Positions 33,278-42,072 of a stretch of DNA of 48,794 bases are shown in pieces. Source of the stretch: Clostridia bacterium (GTDB lineage Bacteria; Bacillota; Clostridia; Oscillospirales; CAG-272); the NCBI GenBank assembly GCA_017397175.1, contig JAFQKA010000028.1:1-48794 (forward strand), read 5' to 3'. How positions within the stretch are numbered: the first letter of the stretch is position 1; each line of letters starts with the position of its first letter. The notes under the pieces were generated by a model that worked only from the letters and a program-made list of their open reading frames with translations, was not told the origin of the DNA and searched no databases. A program made the position numbers and the translations under genes.

Positions 33278-34576
33278 TTATTCCACCGCGCTTACAAGGA
33301 TCTGCGCCGTAGTCATGCCTACGGGGAACAAGGTGAAGTTGTTCTCTCCCGCCATAGTCACCCTGACGGTAGCAGATGTTGAAGTCCCCTCTGTCAAAGT
33401 GGTTGCGTCAAGCGAGAGCTTGAACATATCTGCCGTCACTCTCTTTGCGTAACCGTTTGCTACTATACAGGTCACCTCAAAGGTTTTTTCGGTAAAGGAA
33501 TAAGTACAGTCCGAAGGAACCTTTACGTCTATATCCTCGGTGTTAAGCGTTACGGTTACCTTTTCGGTCTTCACAAGCTCCACCTTTCGCTGGATCTTCT
33601 CGGTGAGATTGACCGCCACAATGCCGTCCTCAAGAATGGGATTTACCATTCCCGTGGAAACGGTATCAAGGGTAGTTTCGTCGATCTCGGGCAGCTTCAC
33701 CTCGTTTATATCCGCCAATTTACGGGGATCTCCTCTGAGTGTGATCTGAGAGGGGGTAGTGGTAACTTTTACGTTAGCGGCCTTTATCCAACCGTATTTA
33801 AAGCTTGAAACAAGCGGTACCGTCTTTTCCGTATAGACCTTAACGTCAATGCCGACGCTTGTTACATCGCTGGAAAAGTAGCCGCCTTCAACCTCTTTCC
33901 CATTTTCGTCCACAAATGTTATTCGGTCGCGGCGGCTGAAGCCCGCAGTTATCGTGCCAAGCTCCACGTAGACCTTTGCGCTTCTTATCTTATCGAGCAC
34001 ACTCTTTGCGCCCTTTACCGTTACGTATTCCGTATCGGACACCAGCTCGTAGCTGTAGGAATCGGGAATGATATCGTAGGTCTCGTCAATGTGAACGGGA
34101 ATATCCTTTTCATCATTTTCATCAACGAAAACACGGATACTCGACGGAGAGACGGTATATTCATACCGATCCGCGCCGTGAAGGTCTATATTCAGCTTTG
34201 TCTTGCCGGATTCCGTCACCTCGGACACGTCAACATATGCCTTCAGCTCATCTTCCTCCAAGCGGTTTATCCTGTTTTTGGGGCCGCTTACGGACACGGT
34301 TATCTGATCGGTATATTCACCGAAAACAGCCAGACCGTTTCTTGCAAGATCCGCCTCGCCTTCGATCTCAAGGGTTACGCCGCTGAACTCCCTTGTAATA
34401 ACCTCCACGTTACTTCCGGTCAGATCGAGCCAGATAAAAAATGACACCAGAAGACAGCAGGCATAGATAAGCAACGACAAAAGCCGAAAAGAGCGGTTGC
34501 CCACGCGGAATGTCTTACCACTCACGTACTTTTTTGCATTATCAAATTTTTCCTGAAGTTTATGTTGATCGTTCAT
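33278..34576 (-). CDS. cdaR: CdaR: YbbR-domain regulator of diadenylate cyclase
   Basis: 432 residues: one N-terminal membrane helix (about 29-48, LLSLLIYACCLLVSFFIWLDL), then four YbbR-like repeats outside the membrane (each with TVSGP, YVTVKGAKSVLDKI, ITLRGDPRKLADI, or a like motif). In Bacillus and relatives CdaR binds and modulates the membrane cyclase CdaA. It lies 26 nt downstream of dacA. Confidence 0.93.
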   Translation of the reverse strand: MNDQHKLQEKFDNAKKYVSGKTFRVGNRSFRLLSLLIYACCLLVSFFIWLDLTGSNVEVITREFSGVTLEIEGEADLARNGLAVFGEYTDQITVSVSGPKNRINRLEEDELKAYVDVSEVTESGKTKLNIDLHGADRYEYTVSPSSIRVFVDENDEKDIPVHIDETYDIIPDSYSYELVSDTEYVTVKGAKSVLDKIRSAKVYVELGTITAGFSRRDRITFVDENGKEVEGGYFSSDVTSVGIDVKVYTEKTVPLVSSFKYGWIKAANVKVTTTPSQITLRGDPRKLADINEVKLPEIDETTLDTVSTGMVNPILEDGIVAVNLTEKIQRKVELVKTEKVTVTLNTEDIDVKVPSDCTYSFTEKTFEVTCIVANGYAKRVTADMFKLSLDATTLTEGTSTSATVRVTMAGENNFTLFPVGMTTAQILVSAVE

Positions 34577-34602
34577 AATGCTCTCCGTTCTTCCGTCTGA
34601 TA

Positions 34603-35490
34603 TCAGCGCATTGTTTTCTTTGTCTTCTTTTTGGAGGCGCTCTTTTCGCCCCGGTCTTCGTTTTCCTTCACCAAGCGTTTGACAAGTGTTTTTCTGAGTT
34701 CTTCCGCCGTCAGCCCCTCGTCAAGCTCGCCCTCGTGAGCAAAGGAGATTTTTCCCGTTTCCTCGGAAACGACGACCGCCACACAGCCGCTTTCATGCTC
34801 GGTAGCACCCACAGCCGCCTTATGTCTTGATCCGAGATCAAGAGCAAGATCGGGGTTATTTGATATTTCATCAAAGAGAACTCTCGCCATGGAAATTCTG
34901 AAATTGCTTACGAGTATTGCGCCGTCGTGAAGAGGCGAATTTTTGAAAAATATATTTTGCACAAGCTCGTTTGAAATATCGGCGTTTATATTCACAGCCT
35001 TCATTTCATCGTAGGGGTTGAGTTGGTCACCGAAAACGATAAGCGCACCGATCTTCTTTTTTGACATACTGTCAACGGCATCGCAGATCTCAGTGATCGC
35101 CGTTTCTTGCTCATTTTTTGTTACGAAAACGTTTTTGATCCTGAATTTTTGCCCTGCATTACCTAAATTTTCAAGCAAAGAGCGCAGCTCGGGCTGAAAT
35201 ATTACAACCAAAGCGATCATACCGAATTGCATTACCTTCTCAAGAATAAAGAAAGTAGCGCTGAGATTGAAAAGATAAGCCGCGACGACCACCAACAGGA
35301 ATGCGAAAATACCCAGAAGCAATTTTCCGGAACGTTTCTTCATTATTCCAAGGCAGAATATGACGCAAATATACAAAAGGAGTGAAAGAACCAAAATATC
35401 AACGATGCTGAGCAGCACTTGGAAAAGGTCAAATCTGGCCCCCAGATCCTTCATGAAATCAAAAAAAGTATTCCCGGCATTCAACGTCAT
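34603..35490 (-). CDS. dacA: Diadenylate cyclase CdaA/DacA
   Basis: 295 residues: three N-terminal membrane helices (about 20-95), then the DAC domain with LHDGAILV (DGA motif) and GSRHKAAVGATE (RHR-like motif). It makes c-di-AMP from two ATP. In this window the substrate of c-di-AMP control could include the Trk system, though no direct evidence is in the sequence. First gene of the long minus-strand run. Confidence 0.96.
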   Translation of the reverse strand: MTLNAGNTFFDFMKDLGARFDLFQVLLSIVDILVLSLLLYICVIFCLGIMKKRSGKLLLGIFAFLLVVVAAYLFNLSATFFILEKVMQFGMIALVVIFQPELRSLLENLGNAGQKFRIKNVFVTKNEQETAITEICDAVDSMSKKKIGALIVFGDQLNPYDEMKAVNINADISNELVQNIFFKNSPLHDGAILVSNFRISMARVLFDEISNNPDLALDLGSRHKAAVGATEHESGCVAVVVSEETGKISFAHEGELDEGLTAEELRKTLVKRLVKENEDRGEKSASKKKTKKTMR

Positions 35491-35539
35491 TTTTTGCGGT
35501 CTCCTCTCGTTTTCGGCGAAAATTCGGATTTTATATTAT

Positions 35540-35568
35540 ATTATAACATAATTATACTATAAATGCAA
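35540..35568 (-). promoter_or_regulatory. Promoter of the dacA run
   Basis: Minus strand TTGCAT (35563-35568), 17 nt, TATAAT (35540-35545). The region is AT-rich with a second TATAAT-like box upstream. Confidence 0.7.
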
Positions 35569-35587
35569 GTGCTTAAATACAAAAAAA

Positions 35588-35620
35588 TGGTGTCGGCAAA
35601 AACCGACACCAATCTTTTTT
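35588..35620 (-). terminator. Terminator of the cohesin-like lipoprotein gene
   Basis: TGGTGTCGG/CCGACACCA with a loop of about 6 nt, T run on the minus strand. Confidence 0.88.
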
Positions 35621-35627
35621 TGAGAAA

Positions 35628-36161
35628 TCACTTCACAGTGAACCGGACAGCTTCAAGGTTCTGATTCGTGAAGGCATCCTCGCCGCAGATGAGATTGAAT
35701 CCGAAATCCTCTGCGCTCGCATCAATAATGTCAAACGCCAGTGTGAAAAGTACACCGTCGCTTACAACGTCACTTGTGACCGCCCACATAGCGGATGCAC
35801 TCGTAAATGCAGACTTATCCTCACTCTGCTGGATATTCGACGTTATCATTTCATAGTCGATTATGTCGGACGCGGTGAACTCTCTTACAACACACTTTGT
35901 GTTGTCAAACTGAAGATCGAGAACAAAACCCGCGATACCGGGGTTGCCGTCAATAACGACAGAAGCATAAAGGGTCTCTCCGTCGATCTGAGTCTGAAGC
36001 TCGATGGTTCCGCCCGCTACTTCTACACGAGACTCATATGCCGGTGCCTTATCGGTATCTGTTTCCGTTCCATTTGCATCGTTTGCATCGTCATTGCCGC
36101 AAGAAATAAAGCAGCACAGAGCAAGCGTAAGTACTAAAAGAATTGCCAAAAAGCGTTTCAT
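35628..36161 (-). CDS. Lipoprotein with a cohesin-like domain
   Basis: 177 residues. A signal peptide with lipobox (CCFISCGND) is followed by an Asp/Thr-rich linker of about 25 residues. The remaining 130 residues resemble a cohesin/dockerin-binding beta fold: NPGIAGFVLDLQFDNTKCVV corresponds to the first cohesin strands, and DGVLFTLAFDI to the later ones. Such domains bind dockerins or serve as other adhesion modules. No dockerin, cellulase or sortase partner is nearby. Monocistronic, with its own promoter and terminator. Confidence 0.8.
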   Translation of the reverse strand: MKRFLAILLVLTLALCCFISCGNDDANDANGTETDTDKAPAYESRVEVAGGTIELQTQIDGETLYASVVIDGNPGIAGFVLDLQFDNTKCVVREFTASDIIDYEMITSNIQQSEDKSAFTSASAMWAVTSDVVSDGVLFTLAFDIIDASAEDFGFNLICGEDAFTNQNLEAVRFTVK

Positions 36162-36217
36162 AAAAATATTCCTCCGTATATGTGTAGTTCTGTCTTCGGA
36201 ATCAATTCCGTTACATA

Positions 36218-36245
36218 ATTATATCATATTTTGAGATTTTGTCAA
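36218..36245 (-). promoter_or_regulatory. Promoter of the cohesin-like lipoprotein gene
   Basis: Minus strand TTGACA (36240-36245), 16 nt, TATAAT (36218-36223), with a GGAAT/ATTCC hairpin in the leader. Confidence 0.82.
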
Positions 36246-36317
36246 GTGCTTTAAATCTTTAACCGAGCATCTTGCCGAAATTAAGGCGGTCAAAATTGCT
36301 TTTTTTGCACTATTCGC

Positions 36318-36346
36318 TTGATTTTATTTATAGTTTGTGATAAAAT
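36318..36346 (+). promoter_or_regulatory. Promoter of the sugar-acid operon regulator
   Basis: TTGATT (36318-36323), 17 nt, TAAAAT (36341-36346), 28 nt before the araC start. Confidence 0.7.
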
Positions 36347-36374
36347 ATCAAAAAACAATCAAGGAGTGCAAAAA

Positions 36375-37193
36375 ATGAAAATACTTCCTATTGAATCCCT
36401 CGAATCGAAAAAATTCTCTTTATACAACATATACGCACAAAAGCATACGCCTATAAATCGCAGTATTTACCACGAAAACGGGCGGCTTCTCAACGGCTTT
36501 CTGTTTTTTGTACAGGGAAGCGGAGATTTTACCCACGAGGGTCAAAAAATATCGGTAGGCGAAGGCGGATTGGTATATTTGCCAAGCGGCGCACGACACA
36601 GATATACGGCAACAAGCGATGAAATAGTACACATAAGAATTGATTTTCGCATTGAAGACGCCACAGACGGACAGCAAATCCTTTTTTCCGATACCCCTAC
36701 TTTGCTTTTTGGAGCAGTATCCCCTCATATGAGAGAGATACTCGAGCAGTTGGTGGAAAATTCGGCAAAATCCCGCGCAGGACAAAGACTTCGGGACTGT
36801 GCTCTGCTGTCAACTTTGCTGGCAGAAATAGCAGACACCGTAAGAAATCTTCAGGCAAATCCCGCAGAGAAAAAAATATTGCCCGGAATAAGGTACGTCG
36901 AAGAAAATTACAACCGCGAGCTTGATCTGTCCATGGCGGCACAGCTTTGCTCGTTGAGCGAATCAAGATTCAGAGCTTTGTTCAGACAGGTCAAAGGAAT
37001 GTCTGCGCTGGAATACAGAGACAAGATCAGAACGGAAAAGGCCTGCGCTCTGCTGCTTTCGGGTTTTTTGCGGATCGGAGAGATCGCGGATATGCTCGGA
37101 TACGGAAGCGTCTACTATTTCAGCAGAAGTTTCAAAAAGGCAACGGGCATGTCTCCAATGCAATACAAAAACAGTCAAATCGTGCAAAAATAA
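36375..37193 (+). CDS. AraC-family transcriptional regulator of the sugar-acid operon
   Basis: 272 residues from the ATG at 36375, 8 nt after AAGGAG. The N-terminal cupin-like sensor has VYLPSGARHRYTATSDEIVHIRI. The C-terminal double HTH has LDLSMAAQLCSLSESRFRALF and LRIGEIADMLGYGSVYYFSRSFKKATGMSP. It probably activates the downstream genes in response to a sugar or sugar acid. It is the first gene of the plus-strand module, 75 nt before the SDR. Confidence 0.93.
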   Translation: MKILPIESLESKKFSLYNIYAQKHTPINRSIYHENGRLLNGFLFFVQGSGDFTHEGQKISVGEGGLVYLPSGARHRYTATSDEIVHIRIDFRIEDATDGQQILFSDTPTLLFGAVSPHMREILEQLVENSAKSRAGQRLRDCALLSTLLAEIADTVRNLQANPAEKKILPGIRYVEENYNRELDLSMAAQLCSLSESRFRALFRQVKGMSALEYRDKIRTEKACALLLSGFLRIGEIADMLGYGSVYYFSRSFKKATGMSPMQYKNSQIVQK

Positions 37194-37206
37194 ATCAGAT
37201 CGTGCA

Positions 37207-37236
37207 TTTACAACCAACAAAGATTTGCAGTATAAT
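37207..37236 (+). promoter_or_regulatory. Internal promoter upstream of the SDR gene
   Basis: TTTACA (37207-37212), 18 nt, TATAAT (37231-37236). The long spacer suits control by the AraC protein. Confidence 0.55.
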
Positions 37237-37268
37237 TTGAATATGAGCAAAAATAAACGGAGGTTGGA

Positions 37269-38036
37269 ATGAATAAAGTGATTTTTATTACGGGCGCTAC
37301 AAAAAACACCGGTCTTGCCATTGCAGAAAAATTTGCAGAAAACGGTTATGACGTGGCGCTCACGAGCAGAAGAACCGACGACGCACAAAAAACCGCGTCC
37401 TACCTTTCGGAAAAATACGGGATCCAATCGGTCGGTTATGCGCTTGATCTTCAGAGCGTCGATTCGATAAAAGATGTTTTCGCTGAAGTTCGTCATGATT
37501 TCGGAAGGCTTGACGTGTTTGTGGGAAACAGTGCAAATTTAGGAGTTGACGTGGACATTCTCAATGCCACAGAAGAAGATTTTGACAGCGTAATAGACGT
37601 CAATCTTAAAGGAAACTTTTTTTGTGCGCAGCAGTCCGCCATGATAATGAAGGAAAACGGAGGCGGTTCAATCGTTATGATCGGCTCGGTTCATTACAGT
37701 CAAGCCATCTGGGGACGCGTTCTTTATACAGCCTCAAAGGGCGGACTTGTTTCTCTTGTAAAATCCCTGGCTGTGGAGCTCGGAGAATTCGGAATCCGCG
37801 CAAACACCATAATCGCAGGGGCCATCCACACCGAGCGTTGGGATGTTCAGACCCCCGAGCAGACTGCAAAAAGGCGCGCGCAATATCCTGCAGGACGTGA
37901 GTCCTTTGGCGAAGAGATCGCAAACGGCGCATTCTATCTGGGAACGGATCTCTCGGCTACCGTCACAGGCACCGAGCTGACTATTGATTCGGGCATTTCG
38001 ATCTGCCTTCTTCCCTACAAAAAGCATTACGAATAA
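37269..38036 (+). CDS. Short-chain dehydrogenase, candidate sugar 1-dehydrogenase
   Basis: 255 residues. Classical SDR: FITGATKNTGLAIAE, GNSANLG (NNAG position), MIGSVHYSQ and YTASK (Ser, Tyr, Lys). The ending GTELTIDSG matches the family. Inference from neighbours: it oxidises an aldose to the lactone or acid that the next enzyme dehydrates. No lactonase gene is present, so hydrolysis may be spontaneous or done elsewhere. Confidence 0.9.
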   Translation: MNKVIFITGATKNTGLAIAEKFAENGYDVALTSRRTDDAQKTASYLSEKYGIQSVGYALDLQSVDSIKDVFAEVRHDFGRLDVFVGNSANLGVDVDILNATEEDFDSVIDVNLKGNFFCAQQSAMIMKENGGGSIVMIGSVHYSQAIWGRVLYTASKGGLVSLVKSLAVELGEFGIRANTIIAGAIHTERWDVQTPEQTAKRRAQYPAGRESFGEEIANGAFYLGTDLSATVTGTELTIDSGISICLLPYKKHYE

Positions 38037-38047
38037 GGAGATATAAC

Positions 38048-39238
38048 ATGAAGATCACAGACGTAAAAATTTACACGCTTGACGCTTATCGCACAAATTG
38101 GGCTTTCGTAAAGGTCGAAACCGACGAAGGTCTTTACGGTTGGGGTGAGGCCTCACTTGGCACAAACGAGCAGGCGCTTGAGGGCATGATAGCCGATCTG
38201 AAGCGTCTGACCGTGGGCAGAAATCCCCTTGAGATCGAAAAGTTCCTTTTTGAGGTATACCGCGATATTTACTGGAAAGGCGGCGCAGTTCTCATGAGCG
38301 CCATAAGCGGAATTGAAATTGCTCTTTGGGACATTATGGGCAAATATTTCAACACCCCCACCTACAATTTCTTTGGCGGCAAAATGCGCGACAAGGTAAA
38401 AATGTATGCAAATGCCTGGTTTATCGGTGCAAAGACCCCCGAGGAATTTGCAAAAAAAGCAAAGCAGACAGCAGCGCTTGGCATAAAGGCTCTGAAATGG
38501 GATCCTTTTGGCGCGGCGCACATGACCATTTCAAGAGAACAGCTTGAAAAGTCTGTAAACATCGTCGGCGCGGTCAGAGACGCGGTAGGTCCTTACGTTG
38601 ATCTGCTCATCGAGTGTCACGGACGCTTCAATCCCACAACGGCTATTGAAATTTCCCGCGAGCTTGAGCAATTCAAGCCCATGGTAATGGAGGAGCCGTG
38701 CGTTCCCGACAACATCTCTTCTACCGCATACGTTCGTTCAAAATCCAAGATCGCAATTGCGGCAGGTGAAAGAGCTTACACAAAATACGCATTTCAGGAG
38801 ATGTTCGAAAAGGATGCAGTGGACCTGGTTCAACCCGACGTGTTCCACACAGGAGGTCTGCTTGAAGGCAAAAAGATCGCGGCAATGGCTGAAGCAAAGC
38901 ATCTGATGATGTCCTTCCACAACCCCTCCGGACCTATCTCCAACGCCGCGATACTTCAGTTGGCGGCGGCAGTCCCCAACTTCGTGATCCACGAAATCAT
39001 GCTGACGGACGGTGCTTTCAGAAAGACTATCACAAACGAGGAGGTCGTCTACGAGGACGGCTACATCATGATCCCCGACAAGCCCGGACTTGGTATTGAC
39101 GTAAATGTGGAAGAAGTTTTAAAGCGTCCTTACACCCCCAGAAATCTCCGCCACTACACGGGTGCGGTTACCGATATCCGTCCCAAAAACGACACCTTCT
39201 ACTATTTCAAGGGTCTGGAGGACAAGATCTATGAGTGA
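38048..39238 (+). CDS. Galactonate-dehydratase-like enolase superfamily enzyme
   Basis: 396 residues. It matches the D-galactonate dehydratase branch: KWDPFG, then ECHGRFN (metal Glu/Asp and catalytic His), MEEPC (Glu), AAGERAY (Glu) and SFHNPSGPIS (His). It removes water from an aldonic acid to give a 2-keto-3-deoxy acid. The substrate may be galactonate or a related acid; superfamily members share this layout, so specificity is uncertain. It starts 12 nt after the SDR and overlaps the aldolase by 8 nt. Confidence 0.88.
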   Translation: MKITDVKIYTLDAYRTNWAFVKVETDEGLYGWGEASLGTNEQALEGMIADLKRLTVGRNPLEIEKFLFEVYRDIYWKGGAVLMSAISGIEIALWDIMGKYFNTPTYNFFGGKMRDKVKMYANAWFIGAKTPEEFAKKAKQTAALGIKALKWDPFGAAHMTISREQLEKSVNIVGAVRDAVGPYVDLLIECHGRFNPTTAIEISRELEQFKPMVMEEPCVPDNISSTAYVRSKSKIAIAAGERAYTKYAFQEMFEKDAVDLVQPDVFHTGGLLEGKKIAAMAEAKHLMMSFHNPSGPISNAAILQLAAAVPNFVIHEIMLTDGAFRKTITNEEVVYEDGYIMIPDKPGLGIDVNVEEVLKRPYTPRNLRHYTGAVTDIRPKNDTFYYFKGLEDKIYE

Positions 39239-39896
39239 GTTGATAACAGACGCGGGGCTTATACTTATTCTCCGCAATTTCCCCGAGAACAAGCTCTGCC
39301 AACTGATTCCGAGGATGGTTCGCGCAGGGGTAAAAGCCGTTGAGGTCGCATTCAATCCGTCGCTTGACGACACAGCAGAGACCACCTGCGGCATGATGAA
39401 AAAGATCATCGAGCTGTCCGAGGGAAAAATGATCGTTGGCGCAGGCACCGTCCTCTACCCACAGTGGGTAAAGGCGGCAAAAGACGCGGGCTGTCAGTTC
39501 ATTTTTTCTCCGAACACAGACACAGAGATCATAAAGCTAACAAAGGAGCTTGGCATGATCTCAATTCCCGGTGCCTACACCCCAAGCGAGGTCATGACGG
39601 CGCACAATGCAGGAGCCGATCTTATAAAGCTCTTCCCCATAACGGTAAACGAGATCGGATATTTTAAGAATATAAAAGGCCCTCTCTCTCATATAAAATA
39701 CGTGCTGACAGGCGGGGTCAACCCCGACACCATAGTTCCCTTCCTTGAAGCGGGCGCAGTAGGACTCGGCACGGGAATCTCAATTCTCAAGCCCGAGCTT
39801 GTGGCAACGGACGATTTTGACGAGATCGAGAGACTTGCAAGGCTTCACATGGAAATAATCGAAAATTTCAGAAAAAAAGAAGGTAACAAGCGATGA
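39231..39896 (+). CDS. KDPG/KDPGal-type class I aldolase
   Basis: 221 residues from ATG 39231, inside the end of the dehydratase gene. Motifs of the Eda/DgoA family: VKAVEVAFN (catalytic Glu), MIVGAGTVL and the Schiff-base lysine in DLIKLFPI, then YVLTGGVNPD. It cleaves a 2-keto-3-deoxy-(6-phospho)sugar acid to pyruvate plus an aldehyde. No 2-keto-3-deoxy acid kinase is in the operon, so either a kinase is elsewhere or the unphosphorylated acid is used. It overlaps the GH39 gene by 4 nt. Confidence 0.9.
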   Translation: MSELITDAGLILILRNFPENKLCQLIPRMVRAGVKAVEVAFNPSLDDTAETTCGMMKKIIELSEGKMIVGAGTVLYPQWVKAAKDAGCQFIFSPNTDTEIIKLTKELGMISIPGAYTPSEVMTAHNAGADLIKLFPITVNEIGYFKNIKGPLSHIKYVLTGGVNPDTIVPFLEAGAVGLGTGISILKPELVATDDFDEIERLARLHMEIIENFRKKEGNKR

Positions 39897-41278
39897 AAAA
39901 GATAGGAAGGCTCAAGACCTACACATCAAAGGAAGTCGAAAAGACCTTTATGGGTATCGGCTTTGAAACACTCGACCGCGAACTTTTCCGCCCCGAAATG
40001 TGCTACGGGCATCTGGCAAAGACAGGCGCAAAATTCGCCCGCTGTCAGACGGGCTGGTTCAGATGTGAAAAGGAAAAGGGAGTGTACGATTTCGCATGGC
40101 TTGACGAGGTGGTAGACAATCTGCTTGCCATCGGCGTAAAGCCTTGGTTTAACGTAGGATACGGAAATCCCCTTTATATGAATGACATTTCAAACGAATA
40201 TGCCGTCGGCTGCGTTCCGCTGTACTACGGCGATGAGTGTCTTCAGGCATGGAAAAGCTACGTCCTCGCCCTCGCTATGCACTTTAAAGGGCGCGTAGAC
40301 GAATACGAGATCTGGAACGAGCCCGACCTTGACGGTCACTGGTTCTGGTATCCCGCCGAACGCAGCGCAAAGGACTACGCAACGCTCGTCCGTCTGTCAG
40401 GCAATATTATCCGCGAAATAATTCCCGAAGCAAAAATCGGTATGAACATCGCCCACGTGTCAAATCTTGAATATACGGCAGAGGTGGCAGATCATCTTTC
40501 GCACGGCGACATTGATTTCGTCACATATCATTATTACAACAGACTCCCAGAAGCGCCCCATTTTGAAAGAGATTTTCCAAAATTCAAAAATATCTTTATA
40601 AGCCGAGGATTTGACGTTGAATTTTGGCAAGGCGAGACGGGATTTCCGTCCTGGAGCTATTCGCCTCACTACATAGTATACGAGGGATTTGAAAGCGAAC
40701 GCGCGCAAGCCGTATGGCACCTGCGCCACGCCTTTGTTGACCTTTCCCACGGCGCAAAACGCTATTCCCTTTTCCAGATAGCCGATATGTGGGAGAAGAC
40801 ATATAAGACCGCCGCTTCCACCATCGAAAAGCCCGTGGCTCACGGCATTCTCAACGGCAAGGTCTACACGCCCAAGCAGTCATACACGGCATTCACCCGT
40901 CTGTCCGCGCTTCTCTCGGGCGACGTGAAGCCGACGGAAAGAAAATTCGGTGGCAGCGTCATCGACCTGCACGGCGACAAAAACCTCTGGGCTTATCAGC
41001 AGATGTGCGCGAAATTTTTATCTTTTGAGAGAAACGGCAAGCCTTTCTACGTTTTCTATATACCCGCAAACGTTTTAAATGACGAAGGTGAAGAACAAGG
41101 ATTGAGCACCTGGTTGCCTACCCTGATTGAGAATCCCGTTGTTATCGACACCTACACGGGCGAGGTCTTCGACGTTTCCGAAAACAAGCAAAAAGACCCA
41201 CATTCCTACAAAAATCTTGTCATTCGTGATTATCCCATGATAATCTGCGACAAGAGCATTTTTGAAATTATCGAATAA
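39893..41278 (+). CDS. GH39-like clan A glycoside hydrolase, cytoplasmic
   Basis: 461 residues, ATGA overlap with the aldolase. Clan A TIM-barrel marks: EIWNEPDLDGHW (acid/base Glu in NEP) at about residue 143, and EFWQGETGFPSW with the nucleophile Glu at about 248. The family includes beta-xylosidases and alpha-L-iduronidases. There is no signal peptide, so the substrate must enter the cell. Its place last in the operon suggests it frees the sugar that the SDR, dehydratase and aldolase then consume. The specificity is unknown. Confidence 0.85.
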   Translation: MKKIGRLKTYTSKEVEKTFMGIGFETLDRELFRPEMCYGHLAKTGAKFARCQTGWFRCEKEKGVYDFAWLDEVVDNLLAIGVKPWFNVGYGNPLYMNDISNEYAVGCVPLYYGDECLQAWKSYVLALAMHFKGRVDEYEIWNEPDLDGHWFWYPAERSAKDYATLVRLSGNIIREIIPEAKIGMNIAHVSNLEYTAEVADHLSHGDIDFVTYHYYNRLPEAPHFERDFPKFKNIFISRGFDVEFWQGETGFPSWSYSPHYIVYEGFESERAQAVWHLRHAFVDLSHGAKRYSLFQIADMWEKTYKTAASTIEKPVAHGILNGKVYTPKQSYTAFTRLSALLSGDVKPTERKFGGSVIDLHGDKNLWAYQQMCAKFLSFERNGKPFYVFYIPANVLNDEGEEQGLSTWLPTLIENPVVIDTYTGEVFDVSENKQKDPHSYKNLVIRDYPMIICDKSIFEIIE

Positions 41279-41315
41279 AAATAAGAGCCGAAGAGAAAAC
41301 TCTTCGGCTCTTATT
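41279..41315. terminator. Bidirectional terminator between the GH39 and uncharacterised genes
   Basis: AATAAGAGCCGAAGAG pairs with its complement around an AAAA loop; A run on the left and T run on the right allow use in both directions. Confidence 0.92.
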
Positions 41316-42072
41316 TTTCTCTTGGCAGAAGCCTGTAAATATAGCTTCTTCCCTGCTTTTCCCCCTTTTCAACAAGCTCCACGCTCTCAAGAATTTTAAG
41401 CGCGGAATAGATCGAATATCCGCGAAGCTTCGCTCGCTTGCCGTACTCGGCGGCGCTAAATTCCGCGGGCATATCCTCGGGTAGAAATTTCAGATAGTCC
41501 GACCGGTATTCGTAAAGCTCCTCGTCAAGAAGTGCCGTGGGGATCCGCTCATAAAGCTCACTTTCCTTTCCCCATCGGCGGGTCTTTTTCTTCGTCATCC
41601 TGTATTCTTCCTCTTCAAGGAGAAGAAAGCGCAATGTAAAGCGAGGATTTGAAAGAAATTCGGCAAGATAATACCAATCCCGCAAAACGTCCCGCGGACG
41701 CGTCCTTCGAGGAGATTTTTTCCTTGACAGCAGCTCTCCGCTCTCCCTTTCCACCGTGCAAACGGTCTTAACGTAAGGCAAAGGGCGCACCACCGTTATG
41801 TCATAGGGTGTATTTTCAAGATAATAGGTTATTTTTTCACGCAAGGGACGAAAACTGCCCGTTTGTATTTCGGTTATCATGTTTCCGCTCAAGATGTCGG
41901 CAAAATACGTGCCAACCTTCACCTCGTGGTTTTCCTCGTTTTCTTCAAGGAATCTTTTGAGGATCTTATGAAGCCGCTTTTCGCCCAGCGTTCCGATTCC
42001 GTTTTCAACCCGCTCCTTCATGAGAACCTCATGGGCGATCAGCTTGAATCTTATTCTGTCCGCTTCCGTCAT
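41311..42072 (-). CDS. Uncharacterised conserved protein, possible nuclease-like plus winged-helix domains
   Basis: 253 residues. I do not recognise a named function. The segment EVKVGTYFADILSGNMITEIQTGSFRPL (about 50-78) has an Asp, then Glu-x-Gln after a beta hairpin, reminiscent of the PD-(D/E)XK nuclease core; this is weak inference. A very basic stretch KKSPRRTRPRD follows. The C-terminal 70 residues (AAEYGKRAKLRGYSIYSALKILESVELVE) look like a winged helix. Its ATG overlaps the stop of the ABC gene (ATGA), so it belongs to the MarR-ABC operon. It ends in a terminator. Confidence 0.85.
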   Translation of the reverse strand: MTEADRIRFKLIAHEVLMKERVENGIGTLGEKRLHKILKRFLEENEENHEVKVGTYFADILSGNMITEIQTGSFRPLREKITYYLENTPYDITVVRPLPYVKTVCTVERESGELLSRKKSPRRTRPRDVLRDWYYLAEFLSNPRFTLRFLLLEEEEYRMTKKKTRRWGKESELYERIPTALLDEELYEYRSDYLKFLPEDMPAEFSAAEYGKRAKLRGYSIYSALKILESVELVEKGEKQGRSYIYRLLPREK

